Source of the DNA: Thiotrichaceae bacterium
GTDB taxonomy: Bacteria > Pseudomonadota > Gammaproteobacteria > Thiotrichales > Thiotrichaceae
Direction: 5' to 3'
Length of the DNA stretch: 34,121 bases
NCBI GenBank assembly: GCA_026991755.1
Contig: JALXAX010000198.1
Location: 1-34,121, forward strand
Shown here in pieces: positions 1 to 8,831 of this stretch (position 1 is the stretch's first letter; each line of letters opens with the position of its first letter). A program made the position numbers and the translations under genes. The notes beneath the pieces were generated by a model. The model searched no databases. It saw nothing but the letters and a program-made list of their open reading frames with translations, and was not told the DNA's origin.

Positions 1-58
1 TGACAGGCGGTAATAATTTTTTAAGAATTGCTTCTTTGCGTTCTTGTGAATAAGCCAT
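1..58 (-). CDS. IS3-family transposase OrfA, N-terminal fragment at window edge
   Basis: Reading the minus strand from the ATG at 58 gives 19 codons beginning MAYSQERKEAILKKLLPP before the window ends. This N-terminus is characteristic of the small helix-turn-helix OrfA of IS3-family elements, which binds the element ends and makes the active transposase by frameshifting into OrfB. Only the start is present, so the family call rests on a short match. The IS terminus lies at about 125, inside nei. The rest of the element is outside the window. Confidence 0.6.
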   Translation of the reverse strand, partial: MAYSQERKEAILKKLLPPV

Positions 59-125
59 ACTTTGATCCTATCCGCCCCTCTGATTTATGAAATTTTAGGG
101 GTGACAACTAGCCTGACATAGGGGG
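1..125 (-). mobile_element. IS3-like insertion sequence, partial, inserted in nei
   Basis: The nei reading frame stops matching its family at about 126. The DNA from there leftward contains a transposase start at 58. The terminal 22 bp at 104-125 recur, with one mismatch and in opposite orientation, at 33678-33699. This marks them as an IS terminal sequence. The exact junction and target duplication cannot be set because the other end is not in the window. Confidence 0.6.
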
Positions 126-526
126 AACATCCCTGCCTATATTTTTCAGAAATGGATGTTGATGTAATTCATCATCACTTAACACTGCTATATCTGATGC
201 ACTATAAAGAATCGCCCATTGATCTGCCGTATAAATTCCTAGACGAAGCTGTCTAGAAGCTGTCTAGTTGAGCTTGGTACTTGATTGGCTGGACAACACA
301 CCCAACGCCCATAAAGCTGGTTATGACTGTAGATGGTTAAGCCATTGTCAAAACGAGTCAGCATGGCCTTGCCGTAGGTATCAATACTAGTCACCTTGCT
401 ATTGATAAACGCTTCTTCCCAGCGTTTCAACTGAGGCAGGCCAAACTCAACTCTCTTTAGCGGTTTATCGACGATGGCATTAGCTACTTCATCAGCAGCT
501 CTACGAATTTCAGGACCTTCTGGCAT
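126..526 (-). pseudogene. nei: endonuclease VIII (nei), frameshifted and IS-truncated
   Basis: The ORF from the ATG at 526 begins MPEGPEIRRAAD. In endonuclease VIII the N-terminal Pro2 and Glu3 are the catalytic residues for excising oxidised pyrimidines. The frame closes at 239 after 95 codons. Just before that, the 11-mer GAAGCTGTCTA is perfectly duplicated in tandem (245-255 and 256-266). Removing one copy restores a continuous frame that reads through TADQWAILYSASDIAVL and HPFLKNIGRDV, both typical of Nei after the N-terminal lobe. That frame ends at about 126, at the IS end. The C-terminal helix-two-turn-helix and zinc finger are missing. The gene starts 14 bp after lysC stops, so it was probably the last gene of that operon. 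It is very probably non-functional. Confidence 0.85.
245..266. repeat. 11-bp tandem duplication inside nei
   Basis: Two perfect adjacent copies of GAAGCTGTCTA. Eleven is not a multiple of three, so the duplication shifts the nei frame and creates the stop at 239. Deleting one copy in silico gives the family-like run TRQLRLGIYTADQWAILYSA. Confidence 0.85.
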
Positions 527-540
527 TTCTTCTCTGAGGC

Positions 541-1782
541 TTAGGCCACGCTTTTAGCTTCATTCTCCAAACCAAAACCTTCATGTAAGCTTCGTACCGC
601 CAACTCAAGATACTTCTCATCAACCACTACTGATACTTTAATCTCAGAGGTTGAAATCATGCGAATGTTAATACCTTCGTTAGCGAGGATTTCAAACATA
701 TCACGAGCCACACCAGCATGAGAGCGCATACCCACGCCGACAATAGAAACCTTGGCAATTTTATTATCGCCACCGCAAGTTCTTGCACCCATTTCATCAG
801 CAAAAACGCAAAGTATTTCTTTTGCTTTCTCATACTCATTGCGATGCACCGTAAACGTAAAGTCGGTTGTGTTATCTGAGCCCATATTCTGCACGATCAT
901 GTCCACTTCGATATTAGCATCAGAAATAGGACCTAATATTTTAAAGGCGATTCCTGGCTCATCGGGCACACCTGTTACCGTTAATTGAGCCTCATCGCGG
1001 TTAAACGCAACGCCTCTAACAAGCACTTTTTCCATGATATCTTCCTCGCGAGTCACTAACGTACTCTTACATTGTTCATCTTCATCAAAACTCGACAATA
1101 CGCGAATAGGCATATTGTATTTGTGGGCGAATTCTACCGCTCGAATTTGTAATACTTTTGATCCCTGACTTGCCATTTCGAGCATTTCTTCTAAAGATAG
1201 CTTAGGAATATGACGTGCATTAGGTACGACTCTAGGATCCGTTGTATAAACACCATCCACATCCGTATAGATTTGGCATTCATCGGCTTTTAAGGCAACT
1301 GCTAAAGCAACGGCAGTGGTATCAGAACCGCCTCTGCCTAATGTGGTGATATTGCCATTTTCATCGGCACCTTGAAAACCCGCTACAATAATTACTTTGC
1401 CATCATCCAAGTCTTGACGCATCGCGGAGTCTTCGATATCCATAATCCTGGCTTTGCTAAAGCTATTATCTGTCAGCACTTTAACTTGAGAGCCTGTATA
1501 GGATTTAGCGGGACAATTTTTACTTTCTAATGCCATCGCTAATAAGCCGATAGTGACTTGTTCACCAGTAGATAAAATAACATCTTGCTCGCGTGCTGAA
1601 CCTCGCGGGTTAACAGCTTTAATAAGATCAATTAGCCGATTGGTTTCACCTGACATAGCTGAAACGACAACCACTACATCATTGCCTTTCTCTTTCCAGC
1701 GGATAATACGGTCTGCTACAGCTTGTATACGCTCTGCTGAGCCTACCGATGTTCCGCCATATTTTTGTACGATTAATGCCAT
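541..1782 (-). CDS. lysC: aspartate kinase LysC
   Basis: Phosphorylates L-aspartate to aspartyl-phosphate, the first step toward lysine, threonine, methionine and diaminopimelate, in the cytoplasm. The protein is 413 residues, the usual length of the single-function class with alpha and beta forms. It starts MALIVQKYGGTSVGS, containing the amino-acid-kinase KYGGTSVG signature. GRGGSDTTAVALA and YTDVDGVYTTDPR follow in the kinase domain. Two ACT domains occupy roughly residues 265-410 (VTGVPDEPGIAF and VSIVGVGMRSHAGVA) and are the usual site of feedback inhibition by lysine or threonine. It lies downstream of alaS on the same strand across 212 bp that hold a palindromic repeat, and 14 bp upstream of the broken nei. 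Confidence 0.97.
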   Translation of the reverse strand: MALIVQKYGGTSVGSAERIQAVADRIIRWKEKGNDVVVVVSAMSGETNRLIDLIKAVNPRGSAREQDVILSTGEQVTIGLLAMALESKNCPAKSYTGSQVKVLTDNSFSKARIMDIEDSAMRQDLDDGKVIIVAGFQGADENGNITTLGRGGSDTTAVALAVALKADECQIYTDVDGVYTTDPRVVPNARHIPKLSLEEMLEMASQGSKVLQIRAVEFAHKYNMPIRVLSSFDEDEQCKSTLVTREEDIMEKVLVRGVAFNRDEAQLTVTGVPDEPGIAFKILGPISDANIEVDMIVQNMGSDNTTDFTFTVHRNEYEKAKEILCVFADEMGARTCGGDNKIAKVSIVGVGMRSHAGVARDMFEILANEGINIRMISTSEIKVSVVVDEKYLELAVRSLHEGFGLENEAKSVA

Positions 1783-1854
1783 ACTGAATCTCTTTGTTAC
1801 TTCCTTTTTGTTTATTTGTCGTGACTGGTGACTTGGTTGGTATTGTGCTGTTGA

Positions 1855-1960
1855 CCTCCCCCTTTACAAAGGGGGATTGAGGGGGATTTAACAGTGATGG
1901 ATACTTTCTATCTCAGCTTCAATCTCCCCTAACCCCTCTTTTCAAAGAGGGGAACTTTTT
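1855..1960. repeat. double-hairpin palindromic repeat between alaS and lysC
   Basis: Two strong hairpins, CCCCCTTTACAAAGGGGG (1858-1875) and CCCCTCTTTTCAAAGAGGGG (1933-1952), are themselves arms of a larger imperfect inverted repeat. The left flank reads GGGGGATTGAGGGGGATT and the right flank, reversed, GAGGGGTTAGGGGAGATT. This kind of C/G-rich repeat is widespread in bacterial intergenic DNA and is probably a small non-autonomous mobile element. It could form structure in an alaS-lysC read-through transcript. Confidence 0.6.
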
Positions 1961-1994
1961 CCTTAATACGCTACCGCCATTTACATACTCTACG

Positions 1995-4595
1995 CTACGC
2001 TCTTTCTGCCACCCAGTCTTTTACAGAGTCTAACGCTACCGCTAAATTCTCTGGCTGACTACCGCCTGCTTGAGCCATATCAGGACGACCACCACCCTTG
2101 CCACCAATTTGATTGGCTACGAAATTGATTAATTCGCCTGCTTTTAGCTTGCTAGTTTCTGCTTTCGTAACACCAGAAATCAAGCTTACCTTATCGCCAT
2201 TAACTGAAGCTAAGACGACTACACCCGCACCTAGCTTATTCTTTAACTGATCCACCGTTTCACGCATCATTTTCATATCCGCATCGTCAAGCTTTTTAGC
2301 TAATACTTTTATGCCATTCACATCTATTGCTTCTGATGTGAGATCCGATCCTGCTTGTGATGCCATTGATGATTTCATGGCAGTAAGTTGCTTTTCTAGC
2401 TGTTTATTCTTATCCACTAAAGCAGCAACCTTTTCTTCAATATTGCCAGCACTCGCTTTAACCAATTGAGCAATACTATCTAGCTGTTTGCCTTTTTCCT
2501 CAATCCAGTGAAGCGCCCCATCTCCTGTTACCGCTTCGATACGTCTAACGCCTGATGCTACTCCACCTTCTGAAACAATCTTGAATAAGCCAATATCACC
2601 CGCACGATCTACATGTACACCACCACATAATTCCGTTGAAAAGCCAATATTAACCACGCGCACTTCATCACCGTATTTCTCGCCAAATAAAGCCATTGCA
2701 CCAGAGTTCATCGCATCATCCATGCTCATTACATCCGCTTGTGCGGCTGCATTTTCACGTATTTGTGCGTTAACGATAGCTTCTACTTCAGCGATTTGCT
2801 GAGCCGTTACCGGCTCGGTATGTGAGAAATCGAAACGTAAACGTTCTGCATTCACTAATGAACCTTTTTGAGAAACATGCTCACCTAGAACAAACCGCAA
2901 TGCGGCATGCATCAGGTGGGTAGCAGAGTGGTTAAGTACCACTTGCTGACGATGCTCTTCGTCTACATTAGCAAAAACAATATCGCCTTGTTTTAAATGG
3001 CCTTTAGTAACTTCCCCCTGGTGGATGAAAACGTCACCTTGTTTCTTGGTATCCGTAACCGTGAACTCACCTGCTTTAGTAGAAATAAAACCAATATCAC
3101 CAACTTGACCGCCTGATTCTGCATAAAAAGGCGTGCTATCCAAGATAACTTGTCCTTTGTCGCCTTGGGAGAGCTCTGTTACATGCTCACTGCCGAGGAA
3201 CAAATCATTTAATACTGCTTTATCCTGTAGCAAGTCATAGCCCGTAAAAGTGGTAGTACCTTGTACATCAAGCTTGTCGCCATAATCGATATCAAACTTC
3301 CCTGCACTTCGCGCCCGTTCACGCTGAGCATTCATCGCCACTTCAAAGCCATCATGATCCACTTTAAGGTTTCTTTCACGGGCAATATCAGCGGTTAAAT
3401 CGACAGGGAAACCAAAGGTGTCATACAGTTTGAAAACCATCTCACCTTCTATAGTATCGCCAGACATATCTATCAGATATTCATCCAGCACTTTCATGCC
3501 ATTATCAAGGGTTTCTGCAAAGCGCTTTTCTTCTTTTAATAGCGCGATCATCACTGCATCCTGGTTTTTAACAAGCTCTGGGTAAGCTTCACCCATTTCC
3601 AGAACAAGTTGATCAACTAATTGATAGAAAAATGGCTCGGTTTGACCCAGCTTATGCGCATGGCGAGCGGCACGACGAATTATACGTCTTAGTACATACC
3701 CCCTACCTTCATTGGATGGCATCACACCATCAACAATCAAGAATGCACAAGAACGGATATGATCTGCAATAACACGTAATGATTTGTTTTCAAGATCGTT
3801 CGTGTTAGTCAGCTCTGCCGCTGCTTTGATTAGATTCTGGAAAATATCAATTTCGTAGTTACTATGTACGCCCTGCATAATCGCAGCCAAGCGTTCTAAC
3901 CCCATACCTGTGTCTACAGATGGCTTGGGCAATGGGTTAAGCGTGCCGTCTTTAGAACGGTCATATTGCATGAAAACCAGATTCCAAATTTCGATATAAC
4001 GATCGCCGTCTTCATCAGGTGTGCCTGGAGGGCCACCAAAAATGTCTTCACCGTGATCATAAAAAATCTCGGTACAAGGACCACAAGGACCTGTATCACC
4101 CATTTGCCAGAAGTTGTCTTTTGCGCCAATTCGGCTTAAGCGTTGTGGGTCGACGCCAATGGTATTAATCCAAATATCGGCAGCTTCGTCATCTTCTTCA
4201 AAGACCGTTACCCATAGCTTTTCTTTAGGTAGACCCACTACTTCAGTCAGAAACTCCCAACCAAATTTGATAGCATCTTCTTTGAAATAATCACCAAAGC
4301 TGAAGTTACCGAGCATTTCAAAGAAGGTATGATGTCTTGCGGTATAGCCAACGTTTTCTAAGTCGTTGTGTTTGCCACCTGCTCGCACACAGCGCTGTGA
4401 ACTAGTTGCTCGCGTATAAGAGCGCTGATCTTCACCTAGAAACACATCTTTAAATTGCACCATACCCGCGTTGGTAAACAGCAATGTGGGGTCATTACCA
4501 GGCACTAAACTACTGGATTTTACAACTTCATGGCCTTTTTGCTGGAAGAAGCTGAGGAACTTTTGGCGAATATCTGCCGTTGTGTTCTGTGTCAT
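1995..4595 (-). CDS. alaS: alanine--tRNA ligase AlaS
   Basis: Charges tRNA-Ala and hydrolyses mischarged Ser/Gly-tRNA-Ala. From the ATG at 4595 the protein is 866 residues, close to E. coli AlaS (876). It starts [20 protein letters not shown], aligning with the known N-terminus. The frame is open to 4697, but those 34 extra residues are not AlaS-like, so I place the start at 4595. Class II synthetase motifs are present ([47 protein letters not shown]). The editing domain has [11 protein letters not shown] and CGGVHV zinc-ligand motifs. A C-terminal coiled coil is followed by the glycine-rich C-Ala domain ([15 protein letters not shown]). It sits 125 bp downstream of recX, the usual recA-recX-alaS order. 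Confidence 0.97.
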   Translation of the reverse strand: MTQNTTADIRQKFLSFFQQKGHEVVKSSSLVPGNDPTLLFTNAGMVQFKDVFLGEDQRSYTRATSSQRCVRAGGKHNDLENVGYTARHHTFFEMLGNFSFGDYFKEDAIKFGWEFLTEVVGLPKEKLWVTVFEEDDEAADIWINTIGVDPQRLSRIGAKDNFWQMGDTGPCGPCTEIFYDHGEDIFGGPPGTPDEDGDRYIEIWNLVFMQYDRSKDGTLNPLPKPSVDTGMGLERLAAIMQGVHSNYEIDIFQNLIKAAAELTNTNDLENKSLRVIADHIRSCAFLIVDGVMPSNEGRGYVLRRIIRRAARHAHKLGQTEPFFYQLVDQLVLEMGEAYPELVKNQDAVMIALLKEEKRFAETLDNGMKVLDEYLIDMSGDTIEGEMVFKLYDTFGFPVDLTADIARERNLKVDHDGFEVAMNAQRERARSAGKFDIDYGDKLDVQGTTTFTGYDLLQDKAVLNDLFLGSEHVTELSQGDKGQVILDSTPFYAESGGQVGDIGFISTKAGEFTVTDTKKQGDVFIHQGEVTKGHLKQGDIVFANVDEEHRQQVVLNHSATHLMHAALRFVLGEHVSQKGSLVNAERLRFDFSHTEPVTAQQIAEVEAIVNAQIRENAAAQADVMSMDDAMNSGAMALFGEKYGDEVRVVNIGFSTELCGGVHVDRAGDIGLFKIVSEGGVASGVRRIEAVTGDGALHWIEEKGKQLDSIAQLVKASAGNIEEKVAALVDKNKQLEKQLTAMKSSMASQAGSDLTSEAIDVNGIKVLAKKLDDADMKMMRETVDQLKNKLGAGVVVLASVNGDKVSLISGVTKAETSKLKAGELINFVANQIGGKGGGRPDMAQAGGSQPENLAVALDSVKDWVAERA

Positions 4596-4720
4596 CGTAT
4601 TACTTAACTCTTGTTTGTCGTCATTACTATTTTTTGAATGATGATATAGGTAATTTTTGCTAGTACGTTTTCGCTTAGGGCATTCTAGGATTTGCATGAT
4701 AATGCTAATAGAGCATGGTT

Positions 4721-5170
4721 TTACAAGTCTAGCTCAGCGCGGATATGTTCGCTATCGAACCCTCGGCTTGCAAGAAATCGGTTTAACTTGGCTCTATCAG
4801 CAAGATCCTTGGGTAAGTGCTCACCTATCTTTTTAAGACGCACTTCATGAATATGTTGCCACCAATCAATATTAGCTTTGTCGAGATAGCAAGTGATGAG
4901 TGAGCTAGAAACACCAGCTTCATGCAGTTTGTTGCGAATCTTTATGCGACCATGACCACGCTGTAAACCTGAGCGTACTGCCATTTCAGCATAACGCTCG
5001 TCACTGAGTAGATCGCTTGACTCAAACTTATCCAACAAGTCGACTATTTCGTCTTCATCACACCATTCTCGTTGGCGCAGTTTCCAATACATTTCCTGAC
5101 GCGAATGTTCCCGTCTAGCCAATAAGGCGTAGACAGTATTCATACATTTTCTTTCGTACTTTGCTGCCAT
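4721..5170 (-). CDS. recX: RecA regulator RecX
   Basis: A 149-residue RecX homologue. RecX binds RecA filaments and limits their extension and activity. Family hallmarks are the three-helix repeats, seen here as [20 protein letters not shown] near residue 15, then [19 protein letters not shown] in the middle, and [22 protein letters not shown] at the C-terminus. It begins 32 bp after the recA stop on the same strand, so it is probably co-transcribed with recA. A second possible start is the Met at residue 10. Confidence 0.93.
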   Translation of the reverse strand: MAAKYERKCMNTVYALLARREHSRQEMYWKLRQREWCDEDEIVDLLDKFESSDLLSDERYAEMAVRSGLQRGHGRIKIRNKLHEAGVSSSLITCYLDKANIDWWQHIHEVRLKKIGEHLPKDLADRAKLNRFLASRGFDSEHIRAELDL

Positions 5171-5202
5171 GTTAATACGGAGGTAACTAGCTCTAACTAA
5201 CT

Positions 5203-6243
5203 CTAGCTATCCGCTTCATCATCAGCGCTATCATCTTCTGCTACCGCATCATCTGGTGAAAGGAAGTGAGCACGTACGGCTTTATCAATCTCCTCAGCAA
5301 TTTCAGGGTGCTCTTTTAAATAGCCACGTACATTGTCTTTACCTTGGCCTATCTTAGCGTCTTTATAGCTATACCAAGATCCTGCTTTTTTAACTAAACC
5401 AATTTCAACACCTAAGTCAATCAGCTCACCTTCACGGGAAATACCCTCACCGTACAAAATCTCAAATTCAGCTTGTTTGAAAGGCGGTGCCACTTTATTT
5501 TTAATAACTTTAACGCGAGTGCTATTACCAATAATCTCATCGCCTTTTTTGATAGCTCCAATACGACGAATATCAATACGCACAGAGGCATAGAATTTAA
5601 GTGCGTTACCACCTGTTGTGGTTTCTGGGCTACCAAACATGACGCCAATTTTCATACGAATCTGGTTAATGAAGATAACCATAGTATTTGAGCGTTTAAT
5701 GTTACCCGTGAGTTTACGCAACGCTTGGGACATCAAACGGGCTTGCAAGCCCATGTGTGAGTCGCCCATATCACCTTCGATTTCTGCTTTTGGGGTCAAT
5801 GCTGCTACCGAGTCAACAACAACTATATCTACAGCGCCAGAGCGCACTAGCATATCGGTGATTTCTAATGCCTGTTCACCGGTGTCTGGTTGAGAAACTA
5901 AAAGGTTATCTACATCTACACCTAGCTTTGCGGCGTAGATGGGATCAAGCGCGTGTTCTGCATCAACGAAAGCGGCTGTACCGCCATTCTTTTGGCATTC
6001 TGCAATGGCGTGAAGTGTAAGGGTTGTTTTACCTGAAGATTCAGGACCATAGATTTCAATAACCCGGCCTTTAGGTAAACCGCCTATACCCAGTGCAATA
6101 TCTATATTCAAAGAGCCTGTTGAGATAACCTCTATATCGCGCATAGCAGTTGAATCGCCCAAGCGCATCACTGCTCCTTTACCAAACTGACGTTCAATCT
6201 GCCCAAGCGCAGAAGCTAATGCTTTTTTCCTATTGTCGTCCAC
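5203..6243 (-). CDS. recA: recombinase RecA (GTG start)
   Basis: DNA-dependent ATPase that forms filaments on single-stranded DNA for homologous recombination and triggers LexA autocleavage. The 346-residue length is typical. Walker A is GPESSGKT at residues 66-73, and the family run [15 protein letters not shown] is intact. The C-terminus is the usual acidic tail ([16 protein letters not shown]). The start is a GTG at 6243-6241 with a strong Shine-Dalgarno, TAAGGAG, immediately upstream at about 6250-6256. No E. coli-type LexA box (CTG-N10-CAG) is visible in the 350 bp upstream. A 160-bp palindromic element lies in that region at 6310-6469. Confidence 0.97.
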   Translation of the reverse strand: MDDNRKKALASALGQIERQFGKGAVMRLGDSTAMRDIEVISTGSLNIDIALGIGGLPKGRVIEIYGPESSGKTTLTLHAIAECQKNGGTAAFVDAEHALDPIYAAKLGVDVDNLLVSQPDTGEQALEITDMLVRSGAVDIVVVDSVAALTPKAEIEGDMGDSHMGLQARLMSQALRKLTGNIKRSNTMVIFINQIRMKIGVMFGSPETTTGGNALKFYASVRIDIRRIGAIKKGDEIIGNSTRVKVIKNKVAPPFKQAEFEILYGEGISREGELIDLGVEIGLVKKAGSWYSYKDAKIGQGKDNVRGYLKEHPEIAEEIDKAVRAHFLSPDDAVAEDDSADDEADS

Positions 6244-6309
6244 AGAAACTCTCCTTAAAATATGAAGGGGGATTATTTCATATTTAGGGTGAGAAACACA
6301 TTGTTTTAT

Positions 6310-6469
6310 GGGTACCTCTGTTAGTTCTGGTCGGAGTTGCTGTGAGATAGAATTTGTTAGATTTTTGATAGAAAAGTTAGCAATAGCCGTAGCTATTGGT
6401 CACTTTTATAGCGAAAATATAGCAAATTCTGGCCTCAGCAAAACGAACCATGAATTAATAGAGGTACCC
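6310..6469. mobile_element. 160-bp MITE-like element upstream of recA, with TTAT duplication
   Basis: The ends are perfect inverted repeats, GGGTACCTCT at 6310 and AGAGGTACCC ending at 6469. The whole element folds on itself: the left arm AGAATTTGTTAGATTTTTG pairs with the right arm read in reverse, AGAATTTGCTATATTTTCG. The element is flanked on both sides by TTAT (6306-6309 and 6470-6473), which looks like a 4-bp target-site duplication. It has no coding capacity. A diverged relative lies at 15555-15691. Confidence 0.75.
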
Positions 6470-6479
6470 TTATAGTCTT

Positions 6480-6561
6480 GTAGGCTGGATAAGCAGTGGA
6501 GCTGCACGAGATAAAAATATTCGTTCTATAGCTTGCTGGATACGGCTCTTATCCAACTTAC
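6480..6561. repeat. imperfect inverted repeat between prmB and recA
   Basis: GTAGGCTGGATAAG at 6480-6493 is inverted as CTTATCCAACTTAC at 6548-6561. It resembles the common GTAGG-TGGAT type intergenic hairpin. No T-tract follows it, so I do not call it a terminator. Confidence 0.4.
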
Positions 6562-6596
6562 AGAGAGTGTTAGTAAAGAAGGAGATATAAGAAATA

Positions 6597-7505
6597 CTAA
6601 CCTGCTAATTGTTCCGCAGTAAGCATGAAGACACCATCGCCACCCTTTTCAAATTCCAGCCACTGGAAAGGAATATGTGGCATTAACTCTTGTAGGCGGT
6701 ATTGGCTGTTACCCACCTCAACAATAAGAACACCATTTGGGTTAAGGTAGTGGATTGCAGCAGCAAGTATACGTCGAGTAATGTCTAGCCCATCAGAGCC
6801 AGAAGCTAAAGCCATAGTAGGTTCGTGTTTAAACTCATCACTAAGAGCCTCCATGTCTTCTGCATCGACATAAGGTGGGTTTGTGACAATCAAGTCGTAT
6901 TTTTTACCTTGCAAGCCTTCGAATAAATCCGACTGAATTGCATTTACGTGGGATGCTACATCATGGCGCAGTATATTGATATTGGCGACTTCCAAAGCAT
7001 CTTCAGATAGATCCGTAATATCAATATTGGCATGAGGAAATGCATAGGCACAAGCAATACCAATGCAACCACTACCTGTACATAGATCTAAAATATCATG
7101 TGTATTCTCAGCATCTATCCAAGGCTGAAACTGCTGCTCTACCAATTCGGCAATAGGTGAACGTGGCACTAATACACTTTCGTTGATATAAAACGGCAAC
7201 CCTGCAAACCAGCCTTCATTCATTAAATAGGCAGCTGGTTTTTTGGTTTCTATTCGTTGCCAAATAACATCAAGCAAGGTTTGTTTTTCTTTATCCGTTA
7301 GTCTTCCATCCCAATAGATATCAGGCGTATCTACAGGTAAATTTAAGCTGCGTAACACAAGGTACACAGACTCATCAAGCGCTGTCGACATACCATGCCC
7401 AAAATGCAACTCTGCTTGCATAAACTGGCTTGCACCCCAACGCATAAAGTCTTTTAAGGTATGCAAATTATTAAAAAGGTTGTCACTATCTATCTTATTC
7501 GTCAT
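6597..7505 (-). CDS. prmB: ribosomal protein L3 glutamine methyltransferase PrmB
   Basis: SAM-dependent N5-methylation of a glutamine in ribosomal protein L3 (cytoplasm). The 302-residue protein has the PrmB/HemK layout: an N-terminal helical substrate domain, SAM-binding motif I DLCTGSGCIG (residues 140-149), and the catalytic NPPY at 209-212, which binds the glutamine amide. FYINESVLVPRSPIAEL (about 105-121) is the PrmB-type linker, in place of the PRxxTE form of PrmC. The gene diverges from psd; the two start codons are separated by a palindromic insertion. Confidence 0.93.
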   Translation of the reverse strand: MTNKIDSDNLFNNLHTLKDFMRWGASQFMQAELHFGHGMSTALDESVYLVLRSLNLPVDTPDIYWDGRLTDKEKQTLLDVIWQRIETKKPAAYLMNEGWFAGLPFYINESVLVPRSPIAELVEQQFQPWIDAENTHDILDLCTGSGCIGIACAYAFPHANIDITDLSEDALEVANINILRHDVASHVNAIQSDLFEGLQGKKYDLIVTNPPYVDAEDMEALSDEFKHEPTMALASGSDGLDITRRILAAAIHYLNPNGVLIVEVGNSQYRLQELMPHIPFQWLEFEKGGDGVFMLTAEQLAG

Positions 7506-7520
7506 TTTATTAGCTTGTTA

Positions 7521-7687
7521 GTAACTGCTCAGATTGTTCTCGTGTTGTTCGAGTTAAAGGCGAAAGAGCGGAGTTTATAAGTATAAATGAGCACTTTCAA
7601 AGCTATCGCGTCCTGCTTTCGCTCCTCACCTACCTCCCTGTAGGCGACGCAGAAATCAGACAACACGAGTGCAAGCTGAGTAGTTAC
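7521..7687. mobile_element. 167-bp MITE-like element with 8-bp duplication between prmB and psd
   Basis: Terminal inverted repeats are GTAACTGCTCAG at 7521 and CTGAGTAGTTAC ending at 7687, extended inward by CTCGTGTTG and CAACACGAG. Identical 8-bp sequences, GCTTGTTA, flank it at 7513-7520 and 7688-7695, the mark of a recent transposition. It has no ORF. It sits in the divergent prmB/psd promoter region. An 8-bp duplication is seen with the IS1595 and some other DDE families; the parent element is not identified here. Confidence 0.8.
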
Positions 7688-7689
7688 GC

Positions 7690-7719
7690 TTGTTATTGGT
7701 TAATACTTTCTCGTATGAT
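7690..7719 (+). promoter_or_regulatory. candidate sigma-70 promoter for psd
   Basis: TTGTTA at 7690-7695 and TATGAT at 7714-7719 are spaced by 18 bp and lie 42 bp upstream of the psd start. The -35 hexamer lies within the right-hand copy of the 8-bp target duplication (7688-7695), so it appears to have survived the element insertion. Confidence 0.4.
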
Positions 7720-7761
7720 GTCGAGCATCTCATAATTTGATCGAAAAGGTTAATAAACAAG

Positions 7762-8607
7762 ATGAATGACTACCTAAAAGCGTACCCATTTTACTTAATC
7801 CCACACCATCTGGTATCGCGCATTATATACCGTTTAACACGGATTGAATCCGCCTGGGTACAACCAGCCATAAAAAAGTTTGCCAACGCCTTTTCAGTTG
7901 ATTTGAGTGAAGCTAAAGTCACTGATATTAATGAATTTAAAACCTTTAATGAGTTTTTCACTCGCGAGTTGAAAGATGGCGCAAGAACTATCGACAACAA
8001 CGATGGTGTACTAGCTTGCCCGGTTGACGGCACAATTAGCCAAGCACGAGGCATAACTGACGGGCGTATTTTCCAAGCTAAACAACATAGCTACTCAGCA
8101 ACAACATTGCTAGGCGGGGATGAAAGTTTAAGCGCGCCTTTTAAACACGGTATTTTTAGCACCATTTACTTATCGCCGCGTGATTATCATCGCATTCACA
8201 TTCCTTGTGATGCCACATTGACTCACCAGATTTATATACCAGGGCGCTTGTTTAGCGTTGCACCCTTTACGGTGAATGTTGTACCCGGTCTGTTTGCCCG
8301 TAACGAACGAGTGGTTTCGTTATTTGACACAGAATATGGGCGTATGGCAATGGTTCTGGTTGGCGCAATTAACGTAGCGGCTATAGAAACTGTATGGGGT
8401 GGTTTAGTGACACCACCTCCAGGTAAAAGCATCACTACTACCACTTATGAAGCAGGTGAAGTCATCCTAAAAAAAGGTGATGAGATGGGTCGATTCAATA
8501 TGGGATCAACCATTGTTTTATTGATGGAAGATGCTGACTTTAAATGGGTAAAATCTGAAACAGGAATGGCAGTACGAATGGGTGAAGCGTTGTTGGAAAA
8601 GAAATAG
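7762..8607 (+). CDS. psd: phosphatidylserine decarboxylase proenzyme Psd
   Basis: Makes phosphatidylethanolamine from phosphatidylserine at the inner membrane. The 281-residue proenzyme cleaves itself before a serine that becomes the pyruvoyl cofactor. Motifs: PVDGTIS with Asp89, DYHRIHIP at 141-148 with the two catalytic-region histidines, and the cleavage site GST at 248-250. The usual motif is LGST; here it is MGST, conservative, and I expect normal processing. The ATG at 7762 gives the standard N-terminus. Confidence 0.96.
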   Translation: MNDYLKAYPFYLIPHHLVSRIIYRLTRIESAWVQPAIKKFANAFSVDLSEAKVTDINEFKTFNEFFTRELKDGARTIDNNDGVLACPVDGTISQARGITDGRIFQAKQHSYSATTLLGGDESLSAPFKHGIFSTIYLSPRDYHRIHIPCDATLTHQIYIPGRLFSVAPFTVNVVPGLFARNERVVSLFDTEYGRMAMVLVGAINVAAIETVWGGLVTPPPGKSITTTTYEAGEVILKKGDEMGRFNMGSTIVLLMEDADFKWVKSETGMAVRMGEALLEKK

Positions 8608-8656
8608 AAATCAAGGTTTGGTCGATTGCAACTAATCAAAATAGTATGCAAACAAG

Positions 8657-8821
8657 TAGTATATCAACCTGTTTAAAGTGTCAGTATTGAGAGACAAGGT
8701 TGTAGGTTGGCGGTGACGAAGGAACCCCAACAAACACTGTCGTGTTGGGCTTCGTGCCTCAGCACCAACCTACATATAAACTTTTTGCAGATATAGTCAT
8801 TTAAAACGGGTTGTTGTAGTA
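8657..8821. mobile_element. MITE-like palindromic element, TAGTACAT family copy 1
   Basis: The outer inverted repeats are TAGTATATCAACCTGTTTAAA on the left and, read in reverse from the right end, TACTACAACAACCCGTTTTAA. Inside is a second palindrome, GTAGGTTGGCGGTGACGAAG ... CACCAACCTAC. The interior matches copy 2 at 12274-12439 in the opposite orientation. It fills the space between the convergent psd and DUF4234-like genes. Confidence 0.7.
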
Positions 8822-8831
8822 GTTACAATAA

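Noticed and set aside
4596..4697. 34-residue N-terminal extension of AlaS
   Set aside because: The extension is not AlaS-like and the Met at 4595 matches the family start.
6244..6596. LexA/SOS operator upstream of recA
   Set aside because: I found CTGGATAAGCAG near 6485, but the spacing is N6 and not N10, and it lies inside another repeat; no convincing site was seen.
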